The notes under the pieces were generated by a model that searched no databases, had not been told where the DNA came from, and worked only from the letters and a program-made list of their open reading frames with translations. This document shows positions 1-5,570 of a stretch of DNA of 5,570 nucleotides, in pieces (positions within the stretch are counted from its first letter, which is position 1; every line of letters starts with the position of its first letter). Both the position numbers and the translations under genes were made by a program. Origin of the DNA: Piscirickettsiaceae bacterium (GTDB taxonomy: Bacteria > Pseudomonadota > Gammaproteobacteria > Thiomicrospirales > Thiomicrospiraceae); the NCBI GenBank assembly GCA_021767305.1, contig JAASTL010000092.1:1-5570 (forward strand), read 5' to 3'.

Positions 1-73
1 GGTGAAAATTGGAGCGGCAGACCATGTCTTAGCTTTAGAGAAAATCCCAGAGAAGATTATGAATCTACTCTAA
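1..73 (+). CDS. cheB: Chemotaxis response regulator protein-glutamate methylesterase CheB, C-terminal end (partial)
   Basis: Only the last 23 residues are present, read from base 2 to a TAA stop at 71-73. They include GAADHVLALEKI, which matches the usual end of CheB proteins, a Gly-Ala-Ala-Asp-x-Val-x-x-Leu strand and turn followed by the final helix of the methylesterase domain. CheB is a cytoplasmic enzyme that removes methyl groups from receptor glutamates, or deamidates receptor glutamines, when its receiver domain is phosphorylated by CheA. The catalytic Ser-His-Asp residues lie upstream of the window and cannot be checked. The next gene downstream is a chemoreceptor-type protein, which fits a chemotaxis locus. 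A strong terminator follows the stop, so the transcript ends here. The assignment rests on a short tail. A CheB-like methylesterase of another chemosensory system would look the same. Confidence 0.72.
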   Translation, partial: VKIGAADHVLALEKIPEKIMNLL

Positions 74-97
74 TCTTAAAAAGATTTATACCTTCTG

Positions 98-133
98 AAA
101 ACGCCAATATCCTCTGGAGTTGGCGTTTTTTTA
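98..133 (+). terminator. Rho-independent terminator after cheB
   Basis: An 8-bp perfect stem (AACGCCAA at 100-107 with TTGGCGTT at 120-127) encloses a 12-base loop and runs into seven T residues (126-132). It lies 25 bases after the cheB stop and separates cheB from the receptor gene, which therefore needs its own promoter. Confidence 0.88.
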
Positions 134-143
134 TTGCTCAAGG

Positions 144-161
144 ATTGCCGATTACGGCAAT
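144..161. repeat. 7-bp inverted repeat (hairpin or operator) upstream of the receptor gene
   Basis: ATTGCCG (144-150) and CGGCAAT (155-161) are perfect inverted repeats around an ATTA loop. No T-run follows, so this is not a terminator. It lies about 23 bp upstream of the candidate -10 element of the receptor gene, where a regulator could bind. It also contains GCCGATTA (147-154), one base from the sigma28 -10 consensus GCCGATAA, but no TAAA box lies at the required distance upstream. Confidence 0.4.
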
Positions 162-183
162 GTAAAAAGCTTGGCATAGTAAC

Positions 184-192
184 TGCTAAAAT
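184..192 (+). promoter_or_regulatory. Candidate extended -10 promoter for the receptor gene
   Basis: TGCTAAAAT carries the extended TGn motif directly before TAAAAT (five of six matches to TATAAT). There is no good -35 hexamer 16-18 bases upstream, which extended -10 promoters can tolerate. Transcription would start near 199, giving a leader of about 50 bases. A terminator lies between cheB and this gene, so a promoter in 134-240 is expected. Confidence 0.4.
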
Positions 193-249
193 CCTCAATA
201 ATTAAAAGAATATCTATTATTAGATTTAGTTAGATTAAGGAAATTTGTC

Positions 250-1515
250 ATGCTTGATGTCCTCAAGACATATTGGCCCGCTTGGTTACTTACCTTGTTA
301 GGCGTGGTTCTAGTTCTAGTCGAAGTGCCATATATTGGGGCTGTAATGTTAGTTTTGGTCTCGCTGACTTGGACTGCATTACTGGCTAAATTCGCTGTTA
401 AAGATGAGGTCCAGCCGATTATGCCAATGGTTGAAGTCGAAGCCCCGCGACCTGCTGCTAAAGCGAGCTTAGAGCAGTATGAACAAGCTATTCTGCAAAT
501 CAAAACCGCCGATGAATCGCTGCAAGCCATTATGGACGACATGGATCAAGTCGTGAATAAAGAAGTGGAGTTGGTGGGTGAAGAGCTGACACAAGTTAAA
601 TCACTGGTTTCTGAAGCGATTGATACCCTAAATAATAGTTTTTCTGGCCTCCATCAACAAACTCAAGCTGAGTATGCCTTGGTTGCCTCACTTATCGATA
701 ACCTCGGTGGTGGTGACGGCAATTCGGATGAAATGAGTATTCAGAAATTCTCTGATGAAATTAAAGAGGTATTACAGTACCTGATTGATTTGATTATTCA
801 TGGTAGTGAACGCAGTACTAAAACCGTATCTAAAATTGACGATATGGTTGGACAAATTGAATCAATCTTCCACTTGTTAGAAGACGTTAAAGGCATTGCC
901 GATCAAACCAACTTACTTGCTTTAAACGCTGCAATTGAAGCGGCGCGTGCGGGTGAGGCAGGGCGCGGCTTTGCAGTGGTTGCTGATGAAGTGCGCAAAC
1001 TTTCATTGAATTCAAATGTTTTGAACGAACAGATTCGTAAGCAGGCAGAACAGGCACGAGTAACGGTTGATCAAGTGCGTAAAATCGTTAGTGAAACCGC
1101 CAATAAAGATATGGAACATGCACGTTCATCACAAACTAAAGTGGGCACCATGTTGTCTGACTTGGAAGAGATGAATGATGGGATTTCTAATAAACTAGGC
1201 GATGTTTCTGGCATGATTTCTGAAATTGAAGTGAGTGTTTCCAACGCGGTAAGATCATTACAGTTTGAGGATATTGTGCGTCAGTTGGTTGATCAGGTTA
1301 TTAATCACCTCAACAACTTGAATGACTTTACAGCGGATATTGACCAGTTTTTGGCAGATAACCAGCACAACCCGGCAAGCAATGAAGCGGAATACAAAGA
1401 CCGTGTTGAGGGCCTGCGTGCCCGCATCATGGCAAAACGCCAGGAGATGGAAGCGGGTCGAATGCAAAGAGTGAACGCTGAGTCGATGGATGAAGGTGAG
1501 ATTGAACTTTTCTAA
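250..1515 (+). CDS. Methyl-accepting chemotaxis-type signalling protein, membrane anchored, no periplasmic sensor
   Basis: A complete 421-residue protein. The start is supported by AAGGA at 237-241, eight bases before the ATG. Two hydrophobic helices (about residues 11-26 and 29-48), separated by only a few residues, form a membrane hairpin, so no periplasmic ligand domain is present. A Pro-rich stretch (55-70) follows, then a long helical region broken by a Gly-rich hinge (152-157). The chemoreceptor signalling tip is clear: the highly conserved segment at 216-252 contains [20 protein letters not shown], the hairpin turn that docks CheA and CheW. Beyond it, residues 337-346 read [10 protein letters not shown], a Q-F-x-D-I-x-R-Q motif found in a subset of receptors. 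The tail is acidic (ends EGEIELF) and lacks a CheR-tethering pentapeptide. The role inferred is control of CheA from a cytoplasmic or membrane cue. It sits just after cheB but is probably transcribed separately. The stimulus cannot be read from the sequence. Confidence 0.93.
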   Translation: MLDVLKTYWPAWLLTLLGVVLVLVEVPYIGAVMLVLVSLTWTALLAKFAVKDEVQPIMPMVEVEAPRPAAKASLEQYEQAILQIKTADESLQAIMDDMDQVVNKEVELVGEELTQVKSLVSEAIDTLNNSFSGLHQQTQAEYALVASLIDNLGGGDGNSDEMSIQKFSDEIKEVLQYLIDLIIHGSERSTKTVSKIDDMVGQIESIFHLLEDVKGIADQTNLLALNAAIEAARAGEAGRGFAVVADEVRKLSLNSNVLNEQIRKQAEQARVTVDQVRKIVSETANKDMEHARSSQTKVGTMLSDLEEMNDGISNKLGDVSGMISEIEVSVSNAVRSLQFEDIVRQLVDQVINHLNNLNDFTADIDQFLADNQHNPASNEAEYKDRVEGLRARIMAKRQEMEAGRMQRVNAESMDEGEIELF

Positions 1516-1560
1516 CTGACGTTTAGGTTGAGCTCAATTTAGCAACTTCTATAAAACACA

Positions 1561-1585
1561 AAACCTCGCATAGCGAGGTTTTTTT
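1561..1585 (+). terminator. Rho-independent terminator between convergent genes
   Basis: AACCTCGC (1562-1569) pairs with GCGAGGTT (1573-1580) around a three-base loop, and the right arm runs into seven T residues (1579-1585). It ends the receptor gene 46 bases past its stop. The left flank is A-rich, so it may also stop the convergent gene read from the other strand, though less strongly. Confidence 0.9.
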
Positions 1586-1606
1586 GTGGCTTAAATTCAG
1601 CTTTCG

Positions 1607-1873
1607 TTAGGGAGCCATATTGCCCATATGGTCATTCCAAAAACTGCCAAAGACAATACTAAAGAAAATACCGGTGGCAAAGACTAGATACCAGTATTTG
1701 CGTTTTTTCTGATCATATTCTGTTTCATCATCTGGGCGATCTTTAAAAAATACCAGCATAAAACCGACAGCAGAAATAAAACCGGCAATATTGGCAAGGT
1801 AGTGATTGCCACTCAACATAGATGAAATTCCTAACAATAGAATAACGGCATAGGTAATTAAAATTGGACGCAT
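1607..1873 (-). CDS. Small membrane protein of unknown function
   Basis: An 88-residue protein that I do not recognise. The start at 1873 (MRPILITYAV) is chosen because AGGA lies eight bases upstream on the minus strand. A longer reading frame beginning at 1933 would start only eight bases from the divergent GTG start and adds a polar, unconserved-looking stretch. Three hydrophobic segments are visible, at about residues 3-20, 25-43 and 60-78. A charged cytoplasmic-type loop (44-59, with DRPDDETEYDQKKRK) joins the second and third. The C-terminus (WNDHMGNMAP) is short and polar. By the positive-inside rule the Lys/Arg-rich loop should face the cytoplasm. No catalytic motif, cofactor ligand or signal peptide is seen. 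It is transcribed convergently with the receptor gene and divergently from the YqfO-like gene. Codon use resembles its neighbours, which supports it being a real gene. Confidence 0.7.
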   Translation of the reverse strand: MRPILITYAVILLLGISSMLSGNHYLANIAGFISAVGFMLVFFKDRPDDETEYDQKKRKYWYLVFATGIFFSIVFGSFWNDHMGNMAP

Positions 1874-1940
1874 ACTGAGTTTCCTAAAATCAACATTTGC
1901 GCTATTGTAAGAAATTTTACAGGCTAGGGGCATTTTTCTC

Positions 1941-2270
1941 GTGACGGAACTCTACAAAATCACCTTTTATGTACCAGAATCTCACCTTGAGTCGGTTAAG
2001 CAGGCCATGTTTACCGCAGGTGGCGGAAAGATTGGCAACTATGATTGTTGCGCATGGCAAGTAAAAGGCCAGGGGCAATTTAGACCCCTTGCAGGCAATC
2101 ATGCTTTTATTGGCAAAACTAATCAACTAGAGACTATAGAGGAGTATCGGGTCGAGATGGTGGCGGTAAAAGCGTTTGTGAAAAAGGTCATCTCGGCATT
2201 GAAAAATTCTCATCCATATGAGGAACCGGCCTATGACGTGGTTAAATTAGTTGATGTGGATGAAATTTAA
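1941..2270 (+). CDS. Stand-alone YqfO / NIF3-insert-domain family protein
   Basis: A 109-residue protein starting at a GTG codon, with AGGGG (1926-1930) ten bases upstream. The next in-frame Met is at residue 23, inside the conserved domain, so GTG is the only sensible start. Visible hallmarks are an N-terminal strand (YKITFYVPESHLESVKQAMF), then GGGKIGNYDCCAWQ (27-40), GQGQFRPLAGNHAFIG (43-58), EEYRVEMV (67-74) and HPYEEPAYDV (91-100). These are typical of the roughly 100-residue domain, with a PII/CutA-like fold, that is inserted in the middle of YqfO-type NIF3 (DUF34) proteins and also occurs alone in many proteobacteria. The two metal-binding halves of full NIF3 proteins are absent. The biochemical role of the free domain is not established, and a regulatory or small-molecule-binding role is only a guess. 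It appears monocistronic. Confidence 0.88.
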   Translation: MTELYKITFYVPESHLESVKQAMFTAGGGKIGNYDCCAWQVKGQGQFRPLAGNHAFIGKTNQLETIEEYRVEMVAVKAFVKKVISALKNSHPYEEPAYDVVKLVDVDEI

Positions 2271-2417
2271 GCAATCGTTTACAATAGGGATGCAAGTTAT
2301 TGAAAAGTAAATAAATTACATTTTAACTTAAAGTGTATTTTTTTCAATCACTTGATATTTCCTGTCAGCACTCTGATTCGCTTCAATTTATCGTAAGACT
2401 TTTTATATTAGAAAATG
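2271..2417. other. AT-rich intergenic stretch after the YqfO-like gene
   Basis: I find no gene here, only reading frames of a few codons such as one at 2290. No strong terminator lies directly after the stop at 2270. A weak 5-bp pairing, AAGTG near 2331 with CACTT near 2349, spans a T-rich loop but lacks the usual stem plus trailing T-run. Transcripts from the upstream gene could therefore continue to the terminator at 2513-2545. Confidence 0.5.
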
Positions 2418-2446
2418 TTGATATAAGTAAACGCTTAGATTAATAT
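2418..2446 (+). promoter_or_regulatory. Sigma70-type promoter with no gene immediately downstream
   Basis: TTGATA (2418-2423, five of six to TTGACA) and TAATAT (2441-2446, four of six to TATAAT) are separated by exactly 17 bases. The predicted start is near 2453. No reading frame with a ribosome binding site follows before the terminator at 2513-2545, so the natural product is a short non-coding RNA. Confidence 0.55.
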
Positions 2447-2452
2447 TGCACT

Positions 2453-2545
2453 CGTTGTTTCATTACAACACTCCTCTAAAGAGCTAAGATTGTTCCCAAA
2501 TTATATGGAACCCCCCAGTATGGCTTGTCCTACTGGGGTTTTTTT
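2453..2545 (+). ncRNA. Candidate small non-coding RNA, about 93 nt
   Basis: The segment lies between a sigma70-type promoter and a strong intrinsic terminator and has no credible ORF. It can form a chain of small hairpins: GTTGT (2454-2458) with ACAAC (2465-2469), then a weak CTC/GAG (2474-2476 with 2481-2483), then GTTCC (2492-2496) with GGAAC (2507-2511), then the terminator stem. Between the first and second hairpins is an ACTCCTC stretch (2470-2476). It is complementary to a Shine-Dalgarno sequence and is the kind of exposed seed that trans-acting sRNAs use. Size and layout fit Hfq-type sRNAs, but no known family (6S, tmRNA, RyhB, Spot 42, RsmY/Z) is recognised. It could instead be the 3' end of a long untranslated tail of the YqfO-like mRNA. 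The call is inference from sequence. Confidence 0.45.
2513..2545 (+). terminator. Strong Rho-independent terminator
   Basis: CCCCAGTA (2513-2520) pairs perfectly with TACTGGGG (2531-2538) around a ten-base loop and is followed by seven T residues (2539-2545). It lies 243 bases beyond the nearest upstream stop codon, which is unusually far for that gene and fits better as the end of the candidate small RNA. Confidence 0.9.
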
Positions 2546-2612
2546 ATGTCCAAAGAAAAGTTAAGTTATATCCAAAGCTTTGAAAGAAATTATTGACAAG
2601 TTGAATAGAGCA

Positions 2613-2646
2613 TAAAATAAAAAAGCCTTCAAAGTTGAAGGCTTTT
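2613..2646 (-). terminator. Rho-independent terminator of fkpA
   Basis: On the minus strand an A/T-flanked stem of 11 bp (2621-2631 with 2636-2646, core GCCTTCA) with a four-base loop is followed by TTTTTTATTTTA. It lies 41 bases past the fkpA stop. The plus-strand side ends in only four T residues, so it acts mainly on the minus strand. Confidence 0.88.
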
Positions 2647-2686
2647 GTATTGATTGCGTTTGCTAATCAGAGTCGACTATTTAAGT

Positions 2687-3379
2687 TTATTCAGCTTTAT
2701 CGAACTGAATCAGCTCAATGGTGAAAATCAGTGTTTTATTTGGACCAATACGGTCACCCGCACCTTTTTCACCGTAAGCTAGATTTTCAGGAATCGTGAC
2801 TTCCCATTTATCACCCGGCTTCATGATTTTCAGCACTTCGCCCCAACCTTTGATGACATTGGTCATATTGAATTTAAGCGGAGTACCACGGTCATAAGAG
2901 CTGTCAAAGACCTTACCATCAATAAACTTACCTTCGTAGTGAGCAAAAATCACGTCATCTTCTGTGGGTGAATCACCTTTACCACTTTTAATAACTTGAT
3001 ACTGAATGCCGTTATTTAGCGTTTTAACCCCAGCTTTTTTGGCATTTTCTGCCATGTAAGCCTTACCTTCTGCAATATTCGCTTGTGCCTGTTTTTCACG
3101 TTGGACTTTCTGGGTTTCAATCATCTGCTTTTTGACTTCGGTAATGGCCTGCATCATTTCTTCATCAGAAAGTTTAGACGGGCGGCCTTTAAGAGCATCT
3201 TCAAGTCCCATCGTAAAGGCATTGATATCAATTTTAAGACCTTGTTCTTTGAAGTTCTTCGCCAGATCAGAAGCTAAGGTGTAACTCGCTTTTTGTTCAA
3301 TCGTCTTCAGGGCTTTATCAGCAGCGAAGGCGGTTGAACTTAGAGCTAAACTCATGGCGATAATTAGCGCTTTTTTCAT
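2687..3379 (-). CDS. fkpA: FKBP-type peptidyl-prolyl cis-trans isomerase, FkpA/Mip family, periplasmic
   Basis: A 230-residue precursor close in length to Mip/FkpA proteins. Residues 1-19 or 1-20 form a Sec signal peptide (Lys-Lys start, hydrophobic core, cleavage near AFA-AD), so the mature enzyme is exported. Residues about 25-105 form the helical FKBP_N dimerisation domain, and a long helix rich in Lys, Gln and Glu (about 75-115) links it to the catalytic FKBP fold (about 135-228). The FKBP pocket residues are all visible: Tyr148, Phe158-Asp159, Phe170, Val175-Ile176, Trp179, Tyr202 and Phe219. It should isomerise Xaa-Pro bonds and chaperone envelope proteins as a V-shaped dimer. GAGG lies about ten bases before the ATG. 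trxB lies upstream in the same direction but its own terminator intervenes, so fkpA probably has a separate promoter in 3380-3430. None there is clear to me. The alternative name would be mip. Confidence 0.94.
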   Translation of the reverse strand: MKKALIIAMSLALSSTAFAADKALKTIEQKASYTLASDLAKNFKEQGLKIDINAFTMGLEDALKGRPSKLSDEEMMQAITEVKKQMIETQKVQREKQAQANIAEGKAYMAENAKKAGVKTLNNGIQYQVIKSGKGDSPTEDDVIFAHYEGKFIDGKVFDSSYDRGTPLKFNMTNVIKGWGEVLKIMKPGDKWEVTIPENLAYGEKGAGDRIGPNKTLIFTIELIQFDKAE

Positions 3380-3429
3380 CGGGTATAAGCCTCTTTAAAA
3401 TGCGGTTTAGTTAAAAAAGAGTATCTAAT

Positions 3430-3474
3430 AAAAAACACTACTTGAGTGATCAAATTTCAATCACTCCAGTAGTG
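3430..3474 (-). terminator. Rho-independent terminator of trxB
   Basis: On the minus strand two 7-bp blocks, CACTACT with AGTAGTG (outer, 3468-3474 and 3436-3442) and GAGTGAT with ATCACTC (inner, 3460-3466 and 3444-3450), are interrupted by one mismatch. They enclose a nine-base loop and end in six T residues (3430-3435 read as complement). It lies about 10 bases past the trxB stop and insulates fkpA from trxB. Confidence 0.88.
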
Positions 3475-3484
3475 CTTATTAGGT

Positions 3485-4521
<1,037 letters not shown>

Positions 4522-4534
4522 TGTATTCAATCAA

Positions 4535-4540
4535 ATTATA
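4535..4540 (-). promoter_or_regulatory. Candidate -10 element of the trxB promoter
   Basis: TATAAT, a perfect sigma70 -10 hexamer on the minus strand, lies within a TATA-rich tract. The predicted start is near 4528, giving a leader of about 95 bases. The best -35-like hexamer upstream (TTTACA) is 23 bases away, too far, so recognition may rely on an activator or on the overlapping TATATA hexamer at a 19-base spacing. Confidence 0.45.
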
Positions 4541-4676
4541 TATACAGATAAATTCTATATTTGTGTAAAACCTGATTAAGAAGAGTTTAGATTTGTTGGC
4601 TTTAAAACGCCCATTTAGCAATAGATTTAGCTTAATGTTTGCTTAAAGTTATTCTCAAATTCTAATGTATTTTGTG

Positions 4677-4692
4677 TGCTAAAATTTTAGCA
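4677..4692. repeat. 16-bp perfect palindrome in the trxB-ftsK divergent region
   Basis: TGCTAAAATTTTAGCA reads the same on both strands. Each strand contains TGCTAAAAT, which fits an extended -10 element (TGn plus TAAAAT). It could be a dimeric repressor site, a symmetric bidirectional promoter, or both. It does not match a LexA box (CTGT-N8-ACAG). The palindrome itself is certain and the function is unknown. Confidence 0.6.
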
Positions 4693-4726
4693 GTTTTTAA
4701 ATGTCATATAAGGTTAAATCAAGGCA

Positions 4727-4754
4727 TTGACAGATTCAATCAATGATTTGCAAT
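4727..4754 (+). promoter_or_regulatory. ftsK: Candidate ftsK promoter
   Basis: A perfect TTGACA (4727-4732) is followed after 16 bases by TGCAAT (4749-4754, four of six to TATAAT), with a predicted start near 4761 and a leader of about 40 bases. A nearby TATAAC (4759-4764) is 26 bases from the -35 box and so cannot pair with it. Its -10 overlaps the direct repeats at 4741-4759. Confidence 0.4.
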
Positions 4755-4759
4755 GATTT
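4741..4759 (+). repeat. Direct repeat of CAATGATTT at one-helical-turn spacing
   Basis: CAATGATTT occurs at 4741-4749 and again at 4751-4759, a 10-bp period that places both copies on the same face of the helix. The first copy overlaps an 11-bp palindrome AATCAATGATT (4738-4748). They overlap the candidate ftsK -10 element, a position suited to a repressor. Chance in AT-rich DNA is also possible. Confidence 0.4.
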
Positions 4760-4800
4760 ATAACCTGCTTAGAAATTTTCATCATTAAAAAAAGAATTTC

Positions 4801-5570
4801 ATGTCCATAAAATCCTCAGACCTAGAAAATAAATCTTCATCAGGTGCGTCGGCATCTTTGTCCACCTCGCAACGATTCGGTTGGATTTTGAAAGACGGCG
4901 TGGTGCTTAGCTGTATTGGCTTGGCATTTTTCCTTTTCATCGTGCTTTTCAGTTACTCGCCAGCAGATCCAGGTTTCGATTCTTCCGGTGCCAAAGCCGA
5001 CTTTGATAATTATGGCGGTAAAACCGGTGCTTGGATTTCATCAATGCTGCTCTATGTGTTTGGGGTCTTTGGATTTTTAATTCCGTTTGGTATCTTGTTG
5101 GCAGGGTGGGTAACGCTCAAACTGAGAACCGGTAATGAACTTGATTACCTGCGCTTTATTTTGAGTCTGTTTGGCTTGTTACTCATGATTTCCTCTGGAG
5201 CGGGCTTGGCCAATTTGTTTATGCATCCGGAGAGTTTAATCAGTTTGCCTTATTCTGCAGGTGGCGTATTGGGTTATGAACTCAGTTCAGCATTAGTTTC
5301 CTCTGTGGATTTACTTGGTGCCACTCTGGTTTTATTGGTGATGTTTGCGGTAGCTGTGAGCATGTTGAGTAGCTGTTCTTGGCTTACTATTATTGAAGTC
5401 ACCGGTAAGCTAGCGCTGCAAGGCTATGAAAAAGTGGCCTCAGTGTTTGGTCATAAAGTTGCAGATTCGGATAAGGTTAAAAATACCGTAGAAAAACTGC
5501 ATGAGACCGTTAAGAAAGTTTCTGATGTGAAAATTTCGGATGCTGCTCAAGCAGTGCAAGCCAGAAAACA
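4801..5570 (+). CDS. ftsK: DNA translocase FtsK, N-terminal membrane domain (partial, runs off the window)
   Basis: An open frame of 256 codons continues past the right edge with no stop. After a Ser-rich start (about 1-24) there are four hydrophobic segments, at about 33-53, 78-104, 117-134 and 168-192, which is the four-helix arrangement of the FtsK membrane domain. FSYSPADPGF at 50-59, just after the first helix, is a typical FtsK signature, and the GGVLG segment (154-158) before the last helix also fits. From about 205 the sequence becomes charged and helical, the start of the linker. The Walker motor and gamma domain lie outside the window. FtsK anchors at the septum, stabilises the divisome and pumps chromosome ends to the XerCD/dif site. 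The ATG has only a poor AAGAA-type ribosome binding site, so translation initiation may be weak, and the exact start is less certain than the identity. Confidence 0.9.
   Translation, partial: MSIKSSDLENKSSSGASASLSTSQRFGWILKDGVVLSCIGLAFFLFIVLFSYSPADPGFDSSGAKADFDNYGGKTGAWISSMLLYVFGVFGFLIPFGILLAGWVTLKLRTGNELDYLRFILSLFGLLLMISSGAGLANLFMHPESLISLPYSAGGVLGYELSSALVSSVDLLGATLVLLVMFAVAVSMLSSCSWLTIIEVTGKLALQGYEKVASVFGHKVADSDKVKNTVEKLHETVKKVSDVKISDAAQAVQARK

Noticed and set aside
1874..1933. 20-codon N-terminal extension of the small membrane protein (start at 1933)
   Set aside because: The internal ATG at 1873 has a well-placed AGGA. The extension is polar, would begin eight bases from the divergent GTG start of the next gene, and would cover its leader.
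2505..2564. Small plus-strand frame of 19 codons starting at ATG 2505, read through the terminator stem
   Set aside because: There is no ribosome binding site, and the frame crosses a strong terminator. It is best explained as a chance frame within the candidate small RNA.
2546..2596. 16-codon frame starting in the ATG just after the terminator T-run at 2546
   Set aside because: It lies downstream of the terminator. The only purine-rich upstream sequence is the GGGG of the terminator stem, so translation is not credible.
2593..2618. TTGACA (2593-2598) followed by TAAAAT (2613-2618) as a plus-strand promoter
   Set aside because: The spacer is only 14 bases, too short for sigma70, and the transcript would run straight into the fkpA terminator and antisense to fkpA.
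2271..2686. CRISPR array, tRNA, rRNA or insertion sequence in the gaps
   Set aside because: No regularly spaced repeats, no cloverleaf with a T-arm GTTCRANNC motif, no transposase frame and no terminal inverted repeats with target duplications were seen in any gap.

Overview
The window looks like chromosomal DNA of a gammaproteobacterium with moderate-to-low G+C. The supporting evidence is gene content: a Mip/FkpA-type periplasmic FKBP, a low-molecular-weight thioredoxin reductase (TrxB) divergent from ftsK, and a chemotaxis gene following the end of a cheB-like gene. The overall flavour recalls sulfur-oxidising Thiotrichales such as Thiomicrospira/Thiomicrorhabdus, but that placement is a guess from protein style only. 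No mobile element, CRISPR array, tRNA or rRNA gene is visible. The genes are intact housekeeping or signalling genes.

Layout. At the left edge is the last part of a cheB-like gene (ends at 73), closed by a strong intrinsic terminator (98-133). A short intergenic region with a candidate extended -10 promoter leads to a complete gene (250-1515, +) for a 421-residue membrane-anchored chemoreceptor-type protein with no periplasmic sensor domain. It ends at a terminator (1561-1585) facing a small three-helix membrane protein of unknown function (1607-1873, -). Divergent from that is a stand-alone YqfO/NIF3-insert-type protein of 109 residues (1941-2270, +, GTG start). A 416-base gap follows (2271-2686). 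It carries a good sigma70-type promoter (2418-2446) and, about 90 bases further on, a strong terminator (2513-2545) with no credible ORF between them. This is the best candidate in the window for an undescribed small RNA. On the minus strand come fkpA (2687-3379) and trxB (3485-4432), each with its own terminator. The trxB mRNA would begin with a roughly 95-base leader that folds into a long stem. The 368-base trxB-ftsK divergent gap also holds a 16-bp perfect palindrome, a pair of 9-bp direct repeats and a TTGACA-type promoter. The window ends inside ftsK (4801 onward, +), covering its four-helix membrane domain and the start of the linker.

How the genes work together. The left part is chemotaxis: CheB methylesterase and a receptor-like signalling protein that would feed CheA/CheW. 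The right part is envelope and redox upkeep: TrxB recharges cytoplasmic thioredoxin, FkpA assists folding in the periplasm, and FtsK anchors DNA translocation at the division septum. trxB and fkpA are neighbours in the same direction but are separated by a terminator, so they are probably transcribed independently. The most notable non-coding signals are the putative sRNA and the structured trxB leader. Both are inferred from sequence and base pairing alone.
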